A stretch of 64,000 bases of DNA from Comamonas sp. lk (lineage in GTDB: Bacteria > Pseudomonadota > Gammaproteobacteria > Burkholderiales > Burkholderiaceae_C). The notes beneath the pieces are model-generated. The model saw only the letters and a list, made by a program, of their open reading frames with translations. It made no database searches and was not told the DNA's origin. Location of the stretch: the NCBI RefSeq assembly GCF_900564145.1, contig NZ_UOOB01000001.1:2792754-2856753 (forward strand), written 5' to 3'. Shown in pieces: positions 36,825 through 45,486 of this stretch. Position numbers and translations under genes: made by a program. Within the stretch, counting starts at the first letter, position 1. Every line of letters starts with the position of its first letter.

Positions 36825-38117
36825 TCACGCAGAAGCCAAGCGCTTGAGCGTCAGGGAGCAGCGCTGTTCGATCAGCTGCACGATCTGCTCCACCACCGCA
36901 TTGCCTGCAAAGCCATGTTGCGGCGCAGCCTGCAGCTGGCGCGCGGCCGCTGGCAGCTCGGTGGCCAGCACCTGCAATCGCTTTTTACTGGCGGCTTTGG
37001 CCAAACCAGCACTCTCGGCAAACTGCTCCCAGTGCCGCACCTCCAGCTCGCTAAACTTGTACTTGCTGCCAATTTTCATGGCCATCTTGGGCGTCAGCTG
37101 GGGATAGATCGCTGTCGCGAGCAGATCGTAAAACGGTGCCAGCGCAGGTGACTTGCCGGCATAGAGCAGCGAAAAGTTCTTGCCATGGGCATCGTGGTTG
37201 CCGATCAAGGCATTAAAGGTCACCCCATCCAGCAGCCGCAGAATCTGCGGAGCGCTAGGTTTTGTCACAGCGCGCAGCAGGCCAAAACACTGCGCCAAGC
37301 CAGGCCCGCCCTCGTTTTGGTACTTCATCTCGGGCACCACGCCTAGTGCCTGGCAAAAATCCTCCTGGTGCAAGCGCTCGCGCTGACCTGCAGCATTGAG
37401 CACGCGGTCATAGCGCTCCACCAATAAAAAAGAACGGCCCAGCACCTGGTGAATACGCGCCGGTGCCGGGCGCAGCCCCATCACCTCAGCCAGCAGCATG
37501 CAAAAGCCTTCGTTGGCCACGCTGTCATCCACCGCATGAATGGCGGGCTTCAAGATATGCGAGCTGGGCGCGCCATTGCGCGGTAGGCCGATCCGCACTG
37601 AACCCGGATTGCTCTCATCCACCACCACGGGCAGCTTGTCCTGCGCCCCGGCCAGCGACAACCGCAAGCCGTCATCGCCCGCCAGCATGGGACGGCGCGG
37701 CAGCTCGTCCAGAATTGCGATCAGCTTTTCATCGCTGAGCCACTCCACATCACCCTCTGCACCGGTCGCCCCAGCCCCGTTAGTCTGTGGCAAGGCCTGT
37801 CCAGGCTCCAGAAAAGTCACCGCCCCCGCGCACTCGCCGCCAATATGGTCCAGCATAGCGAAATCGTTCTGCCCCGACACCTGAAACTGCTGCGCAATCA
37901 GGCGGCGCATCTGCCCCTCGGGCAGCAGACCGGCGAAGAAAGGCCGGGTCTGGTGATCGTCAAACGGCTCGGCCTGCAGCGGCAGCGACTGCGATAAGGC
38001 TGTGGCCTGCGGCTGCGTCAACCAGTCAGGCGCATAGGCAAAGCTCAGCCGCCCATGCACCAGCGACAGGCTGCCCACGCGCCGGTCAAACAGCCAGACG
38101 TCAAGTTCATGCGCCAT
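36825..38117 (-). CDS. hipA: HipA-type Ser/Thr kinase toxin
   Basis: 430 residues. The N-terminal HipA_N barrel (VWLFDRRVGSLSL...FAGLLPEG) is followed by the kinase fold: LSLAGAQDKLP with Ser154 at the place of the autophosphorylated Ser150 of E. coli HipA, the catalytic loop GNHDAHGKNFSLL with Asp309, and FYDLL with Asp331 for Mg. All key residues are present, so it should be active. E. coli HipA phosphorylates GltX and induces persistence; targets in other HipA clades differ. It overlaps the hipB end by 11 bp, forming a canonical hipBA operon. Confidence 0.92.
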   Translation of the reverse strand: MAHELDVWLFDRRVGSLSLVHGRLSFAYAPDWLTQPQATALSQSLPLQAEPFDDHQTRPFFAGLLPEGQMRRLIAQQFQVSGQNDFAMLDHIGGECAGAVTFLEPGQALPQTNGAGATGAEGDVEWLSDEKLIAILDELPRRPMLAGDDGLRLSLAGAQDKLPVVVDESNPGSVRIGLPRNGAPSSHILKPAIHAVDDSVANEGFCMLLAEVMGLRPAPARIHQVLGRSFLLVERYDRVLNAAGQRERLHQEDFCQALGVVPEMKYQNEGGPGLAQCFGLLRAVTKPSAPQILRLLDGVTFNALIGNHDAHGKNFSLLYAGKSPALAPFYDLLATAIYPQLTPKMAMKIGSKYKFSELEVRHWEQFAESAGLAKAASKKRLQVLATELPAAARQLQAAPQHGFAGNAVVEQIVQLIEQRCSLTLKRLASA

Positions 38118-38385
38118 GGCGTGCGCCCTGCACTACTGCTGCCCGGTCAGCAGCGTCTTCAGGTGCAGCGTCCGGCAAGCCACTCAACTGCAATTCGCCG
38201 CCCAGCGCATCAATCACCCGCAGCACATGCTCCAGCCGCACCGTGGGCTTACCCGACTCCAGATCCACAATAAAACGCGTGCCCACGCCTGCGGCCAAAG
38301 CCAGCTGTGGCTGAGTCAGCCCCAGTTGTTTGCGGGCGGTGCGCAAGGCCGCGCCCAGTTGGTCGGTGGTGTGAATGGTTGACAT
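38107..38385 (-). CDS. hipB: HipB-type HTH antitoxin
   Basis: 92 residues from the ATG at 38385; an earlier start would run through the operator sites. XRE-type HTH: LGAALRTARKQLGLTQPQLA then VGTRFIVDLESGKPTVRL, followed by LRVIDALGGELQL. It should bind the inverted repeats just upstream, repress the operon and neutralise HipA by complex formation. The C-terminal tail (about 70-92) is Asp/Ala-rich and may be the flexible, protease-sensitive end. Confidence 0.9.
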   Translation of the reverse strand: MSTIHTTDQLGAALRTARKQLGLTQPQLALAAGVGTRFIVDLESGKPTVRLEHVLRVIDALGGELQLSGLPDAAPEDAADRAAVVQGARHGA

Positions 38386-38405
38386 AAGGTGGCCTAGCCT
38401 GAAAA

Positions 38406-38470
38406 TTCCCGTTCGGGAAATTATGAAGCCAAACCTCAGCCTGCGGTGAAATATTTCCCGATTGGGAAAT
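38406..38470. promoter_or_regulatory. Twin operator palindromes upstream of hipB
   Basis: TTCCCGTTCGGGAA (38406-38419) and ATTTCCCGATTGGGAAAT (38453-38470) are centred about 49 bp apart, roughly five helical turns, so two HipB dimers would sit on the same face. The promoter should lie between or over them. Confidence 0.75.
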
Positions 38471-38520
38471 TTGCCACACGACCGAAGCCAACGCCTCCAC
38501 ACAAGGTATTAGTCAGAATT

Positions 38521-38562
38521 TGCTCTAACGCTTATCTATCAAGCGCAAGCAGCTATCAAAAA
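38521..38562 (-). repeat. Dispersed intergenic repeat, copy 5
   Basis: Minus strand: TTTTTGATAGCTGCTTGCGC, GCGCTTGATAGATAAGCG; it begins one base after the stop of the frameshifted remnant. Confidence 0.7.
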
Positions 38563-38902
38563 CTACAAGCCCTTCACCGGGCGCCACGCCATCAACTCGC
38601 TGGGCCGCAAGCCATAGCGCGCCAGCACGCCTTCGTGCAGGCGGCGCAGCTCGTCCAGAATCAGCGCCTTGACTTCGGCTTGCTGCGCGGCGGCGCACGA
38701 TAGCCTGCACGGCTTGTTCTACCAATGCCACCGCATCGCCACCCAGTTGCTGTACCACGGTGCGCACCGTGCCTTTGATCAGGTTAAGCCAACTCAACCG
38801 CAGCGGGTCTGGCTCGGCCAGAGTTTGACGGATAGCCGTGTATTTCTGTGTGCTGAGCTTATAGGCCAAGAGAGACAACCGAGGGTTTACGTAAGTGAGC
38901 AA
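38563..38902 (-). pseudogene. Frameshifted gene remnant divergent from the STAND gene
   Basis: Minus-strand translation starts MLTYVNPRLSLLAYKLST and reads well to GDAVALVEQAVQAI, near 38700. The sensible continuation (AAAQQAEVKALILDELRRLH, then EGVLARYGLRPSELMAW, stop at 38563) lies in another frame, so one frameshift splits a protein of about 113 residues. The 3' part is repeated at 43489-43550. The family is not recognised. A sequencing error is the alternative. Confidence 0.6.
38604..38665. repeat. 62-bp direct repeat, left copy
   Basis: Matches 43489-43550 in the same orientation, 59 of 62 bases by hand count, 4,885 bp apart. It lies inside the 3' part of the frameshifted remnant. Confidence 0.85.
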
Positions 38903-38952
38903 TTAACTGACTTTAAGCGGTTAACATCGCGTGCAACAACGCCTTCTCGCTT

Positions 38953-41900
38953 ATGAATAAACAAAACACTTTGATTGCAGTTGCGACTGCATGGGGACCA
39001 AAATATGGCGGCATAAATGCATTTAACTACGACCTTCTCATTGCGATAGCTGCTGCACACTGGTCATGGTTGCGGGTAGTCTGCGTTGTCGCCGAATGTG
39101 CTGACGACGAAATACGACTAGTCTGGGATCAATACCAAATAGAACTCATTAGTCTTGAATTGACCGGGGGATCAATCGGGAAGGAGCATGCAACGCTGGT
39201 ACGGTCAAAACTTCAATCAAAAGGTCTGGGTGAGAAATCTGACGAAATAGTCTTCTTAGGGCATGACCGAATTACAGGTGCAGCAGCCATCGAATTGGCA
39301 AGAACTCACGGTGGGCGATCAGCACTCATCCATCACATGAGTTATGCGCACTATGAAAGTTTTGCTGAGGACAGTGCAACCTCAAAAAGCAAGGAAAGCG
39401 AGCAAAGGCAATTATTTACTGATTCCAACATTTGTTTGGCAGTCGGGCCACTTTTACAAAGCGCTGCGGCGAATATGTTGGACCGTCGAAGTACCGACAT
39501 CCCCATGCTGATACCAGGTCTTGCCGAGATTTCACCGCGGAGGCATCACAACACCTTCGTTGCATTTGTCAGTGGCAGACTTGATGCAGGTGCCCAGAAG
39601 ATCAAACAGGCACATCTGGGCGTAGCGGGGTTTGCCTATGCAGTCCACCAATGTGATTCAAACTCCGGCCTACCGGATGCCCTCCGTGGCGAGAACGAGC
39701 CCCGCATCATACTGCGCGGTATTGAGCTAGAAGAGACTCCCAATACAGATTCGACCGGGGCCGAAGTCGAATTGAAAGAACTGGCTCAGCAACATGCGGG
39801 GCGCGTCATCAGCCTACAGGCATTGCCATTTACCCAAAACCGTACCGAGCTATTTGACGAGTTAAAGGCAGCCAGTGTGTGTCTCATGCCTTCGTGGCAT
39901 GAAGGGTTCGGCCTAGTGGCATGGGAAGCCATCGCAGCAGGTGTACCCCTCATCTTGAGCCAGAAGAGCGGCGCCTATCATTTCTTAAAAATGCTAAGAA
40001 AAGAGAACTTGGTTCACGCCATCGACGTTAAAGGACAAAACGGATCTCCTTTCTTCGCTAAAGCAGACAAAGAGGCCGTTGCAAACCTGTTAATCGAGAT
40101 TGCGAAGAATTATTCATCCGTGCGAGCGGATGCATTACGGCTCAGAGAAGAATTACAAAATGACTACCACTGGCGAGCATGTGCGGACACTTTTATAGCC
40201 GCACTTGATTGGCATACCCCCACAGCGTCGGCTATTGCGCCGCCGCCACAAGTATCGCCCGCAACCACCACTCCACCAATTGCAACCAATCTGGCCCAAT
40301 GGTTAGCCTTACCTGCGCCGCTTTGGAACCAGCACAGCGGCTTGAGCCCCAGTCAACTTCTAAAGGCCGAAGAAGCATTGATTCCTTTCGCGCAAGAACG
40401 CTTTCAATTTTTGCAAACGCAGCTTAATTGGGCTAAGACATCGGCCTACCCTGCTTGCGTCCGACTACTGACCGGAGAGGGTGGCTCTGGAAAAACCAGG
40501 CTTGCGCTTGAGATGTGCAAATGCCTATTGAAAGAGGGCTGGGCGGCTGGATTTCTTAAGGGTGACTTTCAGACACAATCCGCACAAAGTTTGGCAAAAG
40601 CGCTCTCAAAAAGCCAACAACCGGTTTTATTGGTAATCGATTACGCAGAGACGCGCACAACTGAACTGCTTGGAATTTTGGCAGCTGTTTTGTCGCAAAA
40701 CGCTGCTTCGCCAATACGGTTTCTATTACTGGCTCGCAGTAGCGGTGAATGGTGGAGGCAACTCCCCATGTACGAAACGCGATGCGAAGCCCTGCTGGAT
40801 GGTTTTGCCACTACAGGCCCTTACAGCTTACCTGGGTTATATGAGCAAGTCAGTGAGCGCAATAAGGCGTTCAACCAAGCATTAACCGCTTTTGCAAAAG
40901 CTCTTAATGTTACGTCACCAAATATTCAACCTGACTTAAGTGCCGAGCAATACCACAGCCCCTTGTTTCTGCAAATGGCTGCCTTGTTGACTTTGTTGGG
41001 GGAGCGCACAGCCAATGCGGAAGCACTCCCACAGTCATTGGTGCGGCATGAACAACGCTACTGGTACAAGGTCGCAGCCAACTCAAGCTGTGAGAGTGAA
41101 GCCAATCTAATGATGAGTTTGGTGACTTTGATTGGCTATGCCTCCACAGCAAAGGCAATCGAACCACTATGGGTTGCCGCTGATGGACAGCAGCCTAATC
41201 TCAAACCACTTTTCACAGGCTTGACACCACTTTACCCAGGCCGCCAGGGGCTCGGTGCACTGCAACCCGACCTATTGGGTGAAGCACTCATTGGTCACCA
41301 AGTCTTGGGCTCAGAAGGAGGAGCGCTACTTGACGCAGTGCTGGGGGAAAAGGCCAGTGTGACGCAACGCACTCATGCACTGACCATATTGGCTCGCCTG
41401 CTTCGTTACCGTTCCGCTGTATCTACCCCACTTGAAATTGCATTAAGCAAGAACTTTGCACGCTGCGCACAGCCGCTATTTCAAGTGTGTATCCAAACAC
41501 CTAGCCCTCTGTTCTTAGTTGCGGAACGAAGTTTCAAGAGATTAAGTCCTACTGTCGCACTACAAGTGGCTGGACTTCTTGAACAAAACTTCAAATACGA
41601 AGTCCTCCCATTAGCAGGCCTGGAATTGCTAATTCGCGAAACAATTAATACGCAAGCAGAGCGCCGTTGCCAAAAGGTCAAAGCTTCAATCGGCGACTGG
41701 AACATTTTTAGCAAAACGCTTTTAAACCTCAGCATTGCAAATAGACAACTTGGCAAAACAGCTCAAGCTCTTAATTTTTCCAAGCAGTCTTTAGATATTC
41801 GTCAATGGCTTGCCAAAAATAATCCCGAGCGTTTTGAACCAGGCTTGGCTTCATCCTTGAGCAATTACGCAAGCCACTTGTCTGACGTCGAAGACATCAC

Positions 41901-43230
41901 GCAGGCCCTAGTCTTTGCCAAGCAGGCTTTGGATATTCATCAACGGCTTGCCAAAAATAATCCAGGGCATTTCGAACCAAACTTGGCTTCGTCCTTGGGA
42001 AATTACGCAAATCACTTATCGGATGCCGGAGACTCCATGCAGGCTCTTGAATTTTCCAAGCAAGCTTTGGATATTCATCAACGGCTTGCCAAAGATACGC
42101 CCGAACGCTTTGAACCAGACTTTGCCTCGTCCTTGAGCAATTACGCAAGCCACTTGTCTGACGTCGGAGAAACCACTCAGGCGCTGGACTTTTCCAAGCA
42201 GGCTTTGGATATTCGTCAACGGCTTGCCAAAGATATGCCCGAGCGTTTTGAACCAAACTTGGCTTCGTCCTTGAGCAATTACGCAAGCCACTTGTCCGAA
42301 GTCGAAGACACCACGCAGGCCCTGGACTTTGCCAAGCAGGCTTTGGATATTCATCAACGGCTTGCCAAAGATAAACCCGAGCGTTTTGAACCAAACTTGG
42401 CTTCGTCCTTGTTAAATTACGCAAATCACTTGTCGGATTTCGGAGACGCCATACAGGCCATAGAATTTTCCAGGCAGGCTTTGGATATTCATCAACGGCT
42501 TACCAAAGATAATCCAGAGCGTTTTGAAGCAGCCTTGGCTTCATCCTTTGGCAATTACGCAAATCATTTGTCGTACGTCGGAGAAACCACCCAGGCTCTG
42601 GACTTTTCCAAGCTCGCTTTTGATATTCGTAAACGGCTTGCCAAAGATAATCCAGAACGTTTTGAACCAGATTTAGCAAAATCCTTGAACAATTACGCAA
42701 ATCACTTATCGGACATCGGAGACATCACGCAGGCGCTGGACTTTTCCAAGCAGGCTTTGCTTATTTACGAGCGGCTTGCCAACGTACACCGCGCCAAGTT
42801 CGCAGCTGACGCGCTTAATTCTCAGCTCACTGTCACATTATTAACATGGCTAGTTGACGGAAGAAATTTGCTTGCGCCATCCAGCGAGCCATGCAACGCT
42901 GAAGAGCCCTACCTTATGCGACCTGCTCGCTTTTACCAATTTATGCTACTAGCACTCGGAAGACAGGAACCCTCTGAGATCGCCAGTTCAATGGACGCTG
43001 TGTGGGACAGTTGGAATGCGATGTCTAAATCCCAGCAAACACACTGCGATTCACAATACCTCGTCATTTGCGCATATGCACAAGCCAATGCTTGCCTTGA
43101 CTCAAGGTTTAGCAACTGGCCGCAGCAATTGGAAGCGTTCGATCGGCGGCGAAACGACAAGCGTCCACAGTGGATGGCACAAGTGGCGAAACGCAAATCC
43201 TTTGCTATCGGTGTCGAGCATACAAATTAA
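38953..43230 (+). CDS. GT-B glycosyltransferase-like / STAND NTPase / TPR fusion, candidate defence protein
   Basis: 1,425 residues, three parts. (1) About 1-415: a GT4-like GT-B fold with the N-terminal TAWGPKYGGINAFNYDLL, then ASVCLMPSWHEGFGLVAWEA holding the E-x7-E pair Glu317/Glu325 that binds the donor sugar nucleotide in GT4 enzymes. (2) About 440-930: a P-loop NTPase of the STAND class with Walker A GEGGSGKTR (508-516), Walker B VLLVIDYAE (Asp563), FLLLARSSGEWW as sensor-like strand, and a winged-helix segment ending LGALQPDLLGEALI. (3) About 938-1305: seven full and one partial 46-residue TPR-like repeats, then a roughly 120-residue tail. STAND proteins with an N-terminal effector and C-terminal repeats include phage sensors of the Avs type; a glycosyltransferase as effector is rare. 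The gene is visibly AT-richer than its core neighbours, has no strong ribosome site, and is flanked by hipBA, a remnant and direct repeats. Function is inference. Confidence 0.85.
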   Translation: MNKQNTLIAVATAWGPKYGGINAFNYDLLIAIAAAHWSWLRVVCVVAECADDEIRLVWDQYQIELISLELTGGSIGKEHATLVRSKLQSKGLGEKSDEIVFLGHDRITGAAAIELARTHGGRSALIHHMSYAHYESFAEDSATSKSKESEQRQLFTDSNICLAVGPLLQSAAANMLDRRSTDIPMLIPGLAEISPRRHHNTFVAFVSGRLDAGAQKIKQAHLGVAGFAYAVHQCDSNSGLPDALRGENEPRIILRGIELEETPNTDSTGAEVELKELAQQHAGRVISLQALPFTQNRTELFDELKAASVCLMPSWHEGFGLVAWEAIAAGVPLILSQKSGAYHFLKMLRKENLVHAIDVKGQNGSPFFAKADKEAVANLLIEIAKNYSSVRADALRLREELQNDYHWRACADTFIAALDWHTPTASAIAPPPQVSPATTTPPIATNLAQWLALPAPLWNQHSGLSPSQLLKAEEALIPFAQERFQFLQTQLNWAKTSAYPACVRLLTGEGGSGKTRLALEMCKCLLKEGWAAGFLKGDFQTQSAQSLAKALSKSQQPVLLVIDYAETRTTELLGILAAVLSQNAASPIRFLLLARSSGEWWRQLPMYETRCEALLDGFATTGPYSLPGLYEQVSERNKAFNQALTAFAKALNVTSPNIQPDLSAEQYHSPLFLQMAALLTLLGERTANAEALPQSLVRHEQRYWYKVAANSSCESEANLMMSLVTLIGYASTAKAIEPLWVAADGQQPNLKPLFTGLTPLYPGRQGLGALQPDLLGEALIGHQVLGSEGGALLDAVLGEKASVTQRTHALTILARLLRYRSAVSTPLEIALSKNFARCAQPLFQVCIQTPSPLFLVAERSFKRLSPTVALQVAGLLEQNFKYEVLPLAGLELLIRETINTQAERRCQKVKASIGDWNIFSKTLLNLSIANRQLGKTAQALNFSKQSLDIRQWLAKNNPERFEPGLASSLSNYASHLSDVEDITQALVFAKQALDIHQRLAKNNPGHFEPNLASSLGNYANHLSDAGDSMQALEFSKQALDIHQRLAKDTPERFEPDFASSLSNYASHLSDVGETTQALDFSKQALDIRQRLAKDMPERFEPNLASSLSNYASHLSEVEDTTQALDFAKQALDIHQRLAKDKPERFEPNLASSLLNYANHLSDFGDAIQAIEFSRQALDIHQRLTKDNPERFEAALASSFGNYANHLSYVGETTQALDFSKLAFDIRKRLAKDNPERFEPDLAKSLNNYANHLSDIGDITQALDFSKQALLIYERLANVHRAKFAADALNSQLTVTLLTWLVDGRNLLAPSSEPCNAEEPYLMRPARFYQFMLLALGRQEPSEIASSMDAVWDSWNAMSKSQQTHCDSQYLVICAYAQANACLDSRFSNWPQQLEAFDRRRNDKRPQWMAQVAKRKSFAIGVEHTN
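41764..42867 (+). repeat. 138-bp tandem repeats encoding the TPR-like array
   Basis: Units begin at 41764, 41902, 42040, 42178, 42316, 42454, 42592 and 42730 (the last is partial). Each encodes 46 residues of the type QALDFSKQALDIHQRLAK, then ERFEPNLASSLSNYANHLSD. Several units are almost identical at the DNA level, which points to recent expansion or gene conversion and allows length change by recombination. Confidence 0.9.
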
Positions 43231-43312
43231 AAAAGCCGCGCAGTCCTTCCAGAATCTGCACAACCCGCTACTGAATCAGTAGCATTCTCAGGTGATTGAC
43301 CTACTTACTTGC

Positions 43313-43453
43313 GTGCAGGAACCGTGCGCCACTTCCGCCGCCATGCCGATGGTCTTGCCAAGGGTTGGGTGGGGGTGGATGGTCTTGCCGATGTCCACGG
43401 TGTCAGCGCCCATTTCGATGGCCAGCATGATTTCACCCATCATGTCGTCACCG
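43313..43453 (-). pseudogene. Broken second copy of an lpdA 3' end
   Basis: This stretch aligns with 43676-43816, the last codons of lpdA, at about 90 % identity by hand count, in the same orientation and 363 bp away. It encodes [20 protein letters not shown] and onward to [10 protein letters not shown] with only a few changes, then loses similarity. It is either a partial duplication or the tail of a paralogous lpd gene brought in with the island. Confidence 0.85.
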
Positions 43454-43488
43454 CTGCTGCACACCCTTCCCAGCCCGCCACTCCCTAT

Positions 43489-43550
43489 GCCGCAAGCCAT
43501 AGCGCGCCAGCACGCCTTCGAGCAGGCAGCGCAGCTCGTCCAGAAACAGC
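43489..43550. repeat. 62-bp direct repeat, right copy
   Basis: Second copy of the 38604-38665 sequence. Together the copies bracket the STAND gene and the lpdA fragment. Confidence 0.85.
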
Positions 43551-43575
43551 ATCAAAACCATCACCTCCAACGAAA

Positions 43576-43605
43576 AAGGCAGCCCGTAGGCTGCCTTTGT
43601 TTGAA
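43576..43605. terminator. Terminator of lpdA
   Basis: Stem AAAGGCAGCC/GGCTGCCTTT with a CGTA loop, A-rich on one side and T-rich on the other; on the minus strand it follows the lpdA stop by about 50 bp. Confidence 0.8.
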
Positions 43606-43650
43606 GCAAGCCCGAACAAACGTTCAGGCCTGATCGCTACACTTACTTAC

Positions 43651-45486
43651 TTACTTGCGCTGTGGTGGCACGTCCGTGCAAGAACCGTGAGCCACTTCCG
43701 CCGCCATGCCGATGGACTCGCCAAGGGTTGGGTGGGGGTGGATAGTCTTGCCGATGTCCACGGTGTCAGCCCCCATTTCGATGGCCAGAGCCACTTCGCC
43801 GATCATGTCGCCAGCGTGTGTGCCGACCATGCCGCCGCCCAGAATACGGCCGTGGCCGTGGGCTTCAGGGGAGTCGTCAAACAGCAGCTTGGTCACGCCT
43901 TCATCGCGGCCGTTGGCAATGGCGCGGCCGGAGGCAGCCCATGGGAACAGGCCCTTCTTGACCTTGATGCCTTGTGCCTTGGCCTGGTCTTCGGTCAGAC
44001 CCACCCATGCCACTTCGGGGTCGGTGTAAGCCACGGACGGGATCACGCGGGCGTTGAAGGCGGCGGCTGCCAGTTCCTTGTTTCCTTGCAGTTCACCGGC
44101 GATGACTTCAGCGGCCACATGGGCTTCGTGCACGGCCTTGTGTGCCAGCATGGGCTGACCCACGATGTCGCCGATGGCGAAGATGTTGGGCACGTTGGTG
44201 CGCATCTGGATATCGACGTCGATAAAGCCGCGGTCGGTCACGGCCACGCCGGCCTTTTCGGCGCTGATCTTCTTGCCATTGGGCGTGCGGCCCACGGCTT
44301 GCAGAACCAGGTCGTAGGTCTGGGGTTCTGGCACGGTGATGCCGTCCTTGGCAGGAGCGAACGAGACCTTGATGCCTTCGGGCGTAGCTTCGGCACCCAC
44401 GGTCTTGGTGTTGACCATGATGTTGTCGAAACGCGGCGCGTTCATCTTTTGCCAGATCTTGACCAGATCGCGGTCAGCGCCTTGCATCAGGCCGTCCATC
44501 ATTTCCACCACGTCCAGGCGTGCGCCCAGCGTGGAGTAGACGGTGCCCATTTCCAGGCCGATGATGCCGCCGCCCAAGATCAGCATGCGCTTGGGCACTT
44601 CCTTCAGATCCAGCGCACCGGTGGAATCGACCACGCGGGGGTCCTTGGGCATGAAGGGCAGGTGCACGGCTTGCGAGCCGGCAGCAATGATGGCGTTCTT
44701 GAACTGAACGATCTTCTTGCTGCCGGTCTTTTCCTGTGCGTCGCCCGTGGTTTCATCCACTTCGATGTGGTTGGCAGACACGAAGTTGCCGTAGCCGCGC
44801 ACGATGGTGACCTTGCGCATCTTGGCCATCTGGCCCAGACCGCCGGTCAGCTTGCCGATGACCTTTTCTTTGTGGCCGCGCAGCTGGTCGATGTTCACTT
44901 CGGGAGCGGCAAACTTCACGCCGGCCACTTCCAGGTGCTTGACTTCGTCCATCACGGCTGCCACGTGCAGCAACGCCTTGGATGGGATGCAACCCACGTT
45001 CAGGCACACGCCGCCCAGCGTCTTGTAACGCTCGACCAGCACGACCTTCAGACCCAGGTCGGCCGCACGGAAGGCTGCGGAGTAACCGCCAGGGCCGCCG
45101 CCGATGACCACCACGTCACAGTCGAAATCGACCGTGCCGCTGAAGTTGCTGGCCACGGGAGCGGGAGCTGCGGCAACAGGGGCTGCCACGGGTGCGGGAG
45201 CTTGCGCTGCGGGTGCAGGGGCAGCTGCTGCAGGAGCGGCAGCACCGGCTGCGGCTTCCAGCGAGATGATGACCGAGCCTTCGGCAACCTTGTCGCCGAC
45301 CTTGACCAGGATGGCCTTGACCACACCAGCGTGGCTGGAGGGGATCTCCATGGAGGCCTTGTCGGACTCCACGGTCAACAGCGATTGGTCCACAGCCACG
45401 GTGTCACCGGGCTGAACCAGCAGTTCGATCACGCCCACTTCGGCGAAGTCGCCAATGTTGGGTACCTTGATATCGATGAGGCTCAT
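43651..45486 (-). CDS. lpdA: Dihydrolipoamide dehydrogenase with N-terminal lipoyl domain (PDH E3)
   Basis: 611 residues, longer than a standard E3 (about 475) because a lipoyl domain precedes it ([26 protein letters not shown] with the lipoyl Lys). An Ala/Pro linker follows, then the flavoprotein: [20 protein letters not shown] for [16 protein letters not shown] redox disulfide, [13 protein letters not shown] for NAD, and [20 protein letters not shown] with the catalytic His. It reoxidises dihydrolipoyl groups of E2 and makes NADH. An AGGAG precedes the ATG. A lipoyl-E3 fusion in PDH is known from Cupriavidus and Neisseria. It lies 348 bp downstream of aceF, possibly with its own promoter. 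Confidence 0.96.
   Translation of the reverse strand: MSLIDIKVPNIGDFAEVGVIELLVQPGDTVAVDQSLLTVESDKASMEIPSSHAGVVKAILVKVGDKVAEGSVIISLEAAAGAAAPAAAAPAPAAQAPAPVAAPVAAAPAPVASNFSGTVDFDCDVVVIGGGPGGYSAAFRAADLGLKVVLVERYKTLGGVCLNVGCIPSKALLHVAAVMDEVKHLEVAGVKFAAPEVNIDQLRGHKEKVIGKLTGGLGQMAKMRKVTIVRGYGNFVSANHIEVDETTGDAQEKTGSKKIVQFKNAIIAAGSQAVHLPFMPKDPRVVDSTGALDLKEVPKRMLILGGGIIGLEMGTVYSTLGARLDVVEMMDGLMQGADRDLVKIWQKMNAPRFDNIMVNTKTVGAEATPEGIKVSFAPAKDGITVPEPQTYDLVLQAVGRTPNGKKISAEKAGVAVTDRGFIDVDIQMRTNVPNIFAIGDIVGQPMLAHKAVHEAHVAAEVIAGELQGNKELAAAAFNARVIPSVAYTDPEVAWVGLTEDQAKAQGIKVKKGLFPWAASGRAIANGRDEGVTKLLFDDSPEAHGHGRILGGGMVGTHAGDMIGEVALAIEMGADTVDIGKTIHPHPTLGESIGMAAEVAHGSCTDVPPQRK

Noticed and set aside
41897..42424. 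Minus-strand repetitive frame inside the STAND gene
   Set aside because: It is the antisense reading of the TPR array; no ribosome site.
41764..42867. Regular 138-bp repeats as a CRISPR array
   Set aside because: The repeats are contiguous, in frame and protein-coding, with no unique spacers.
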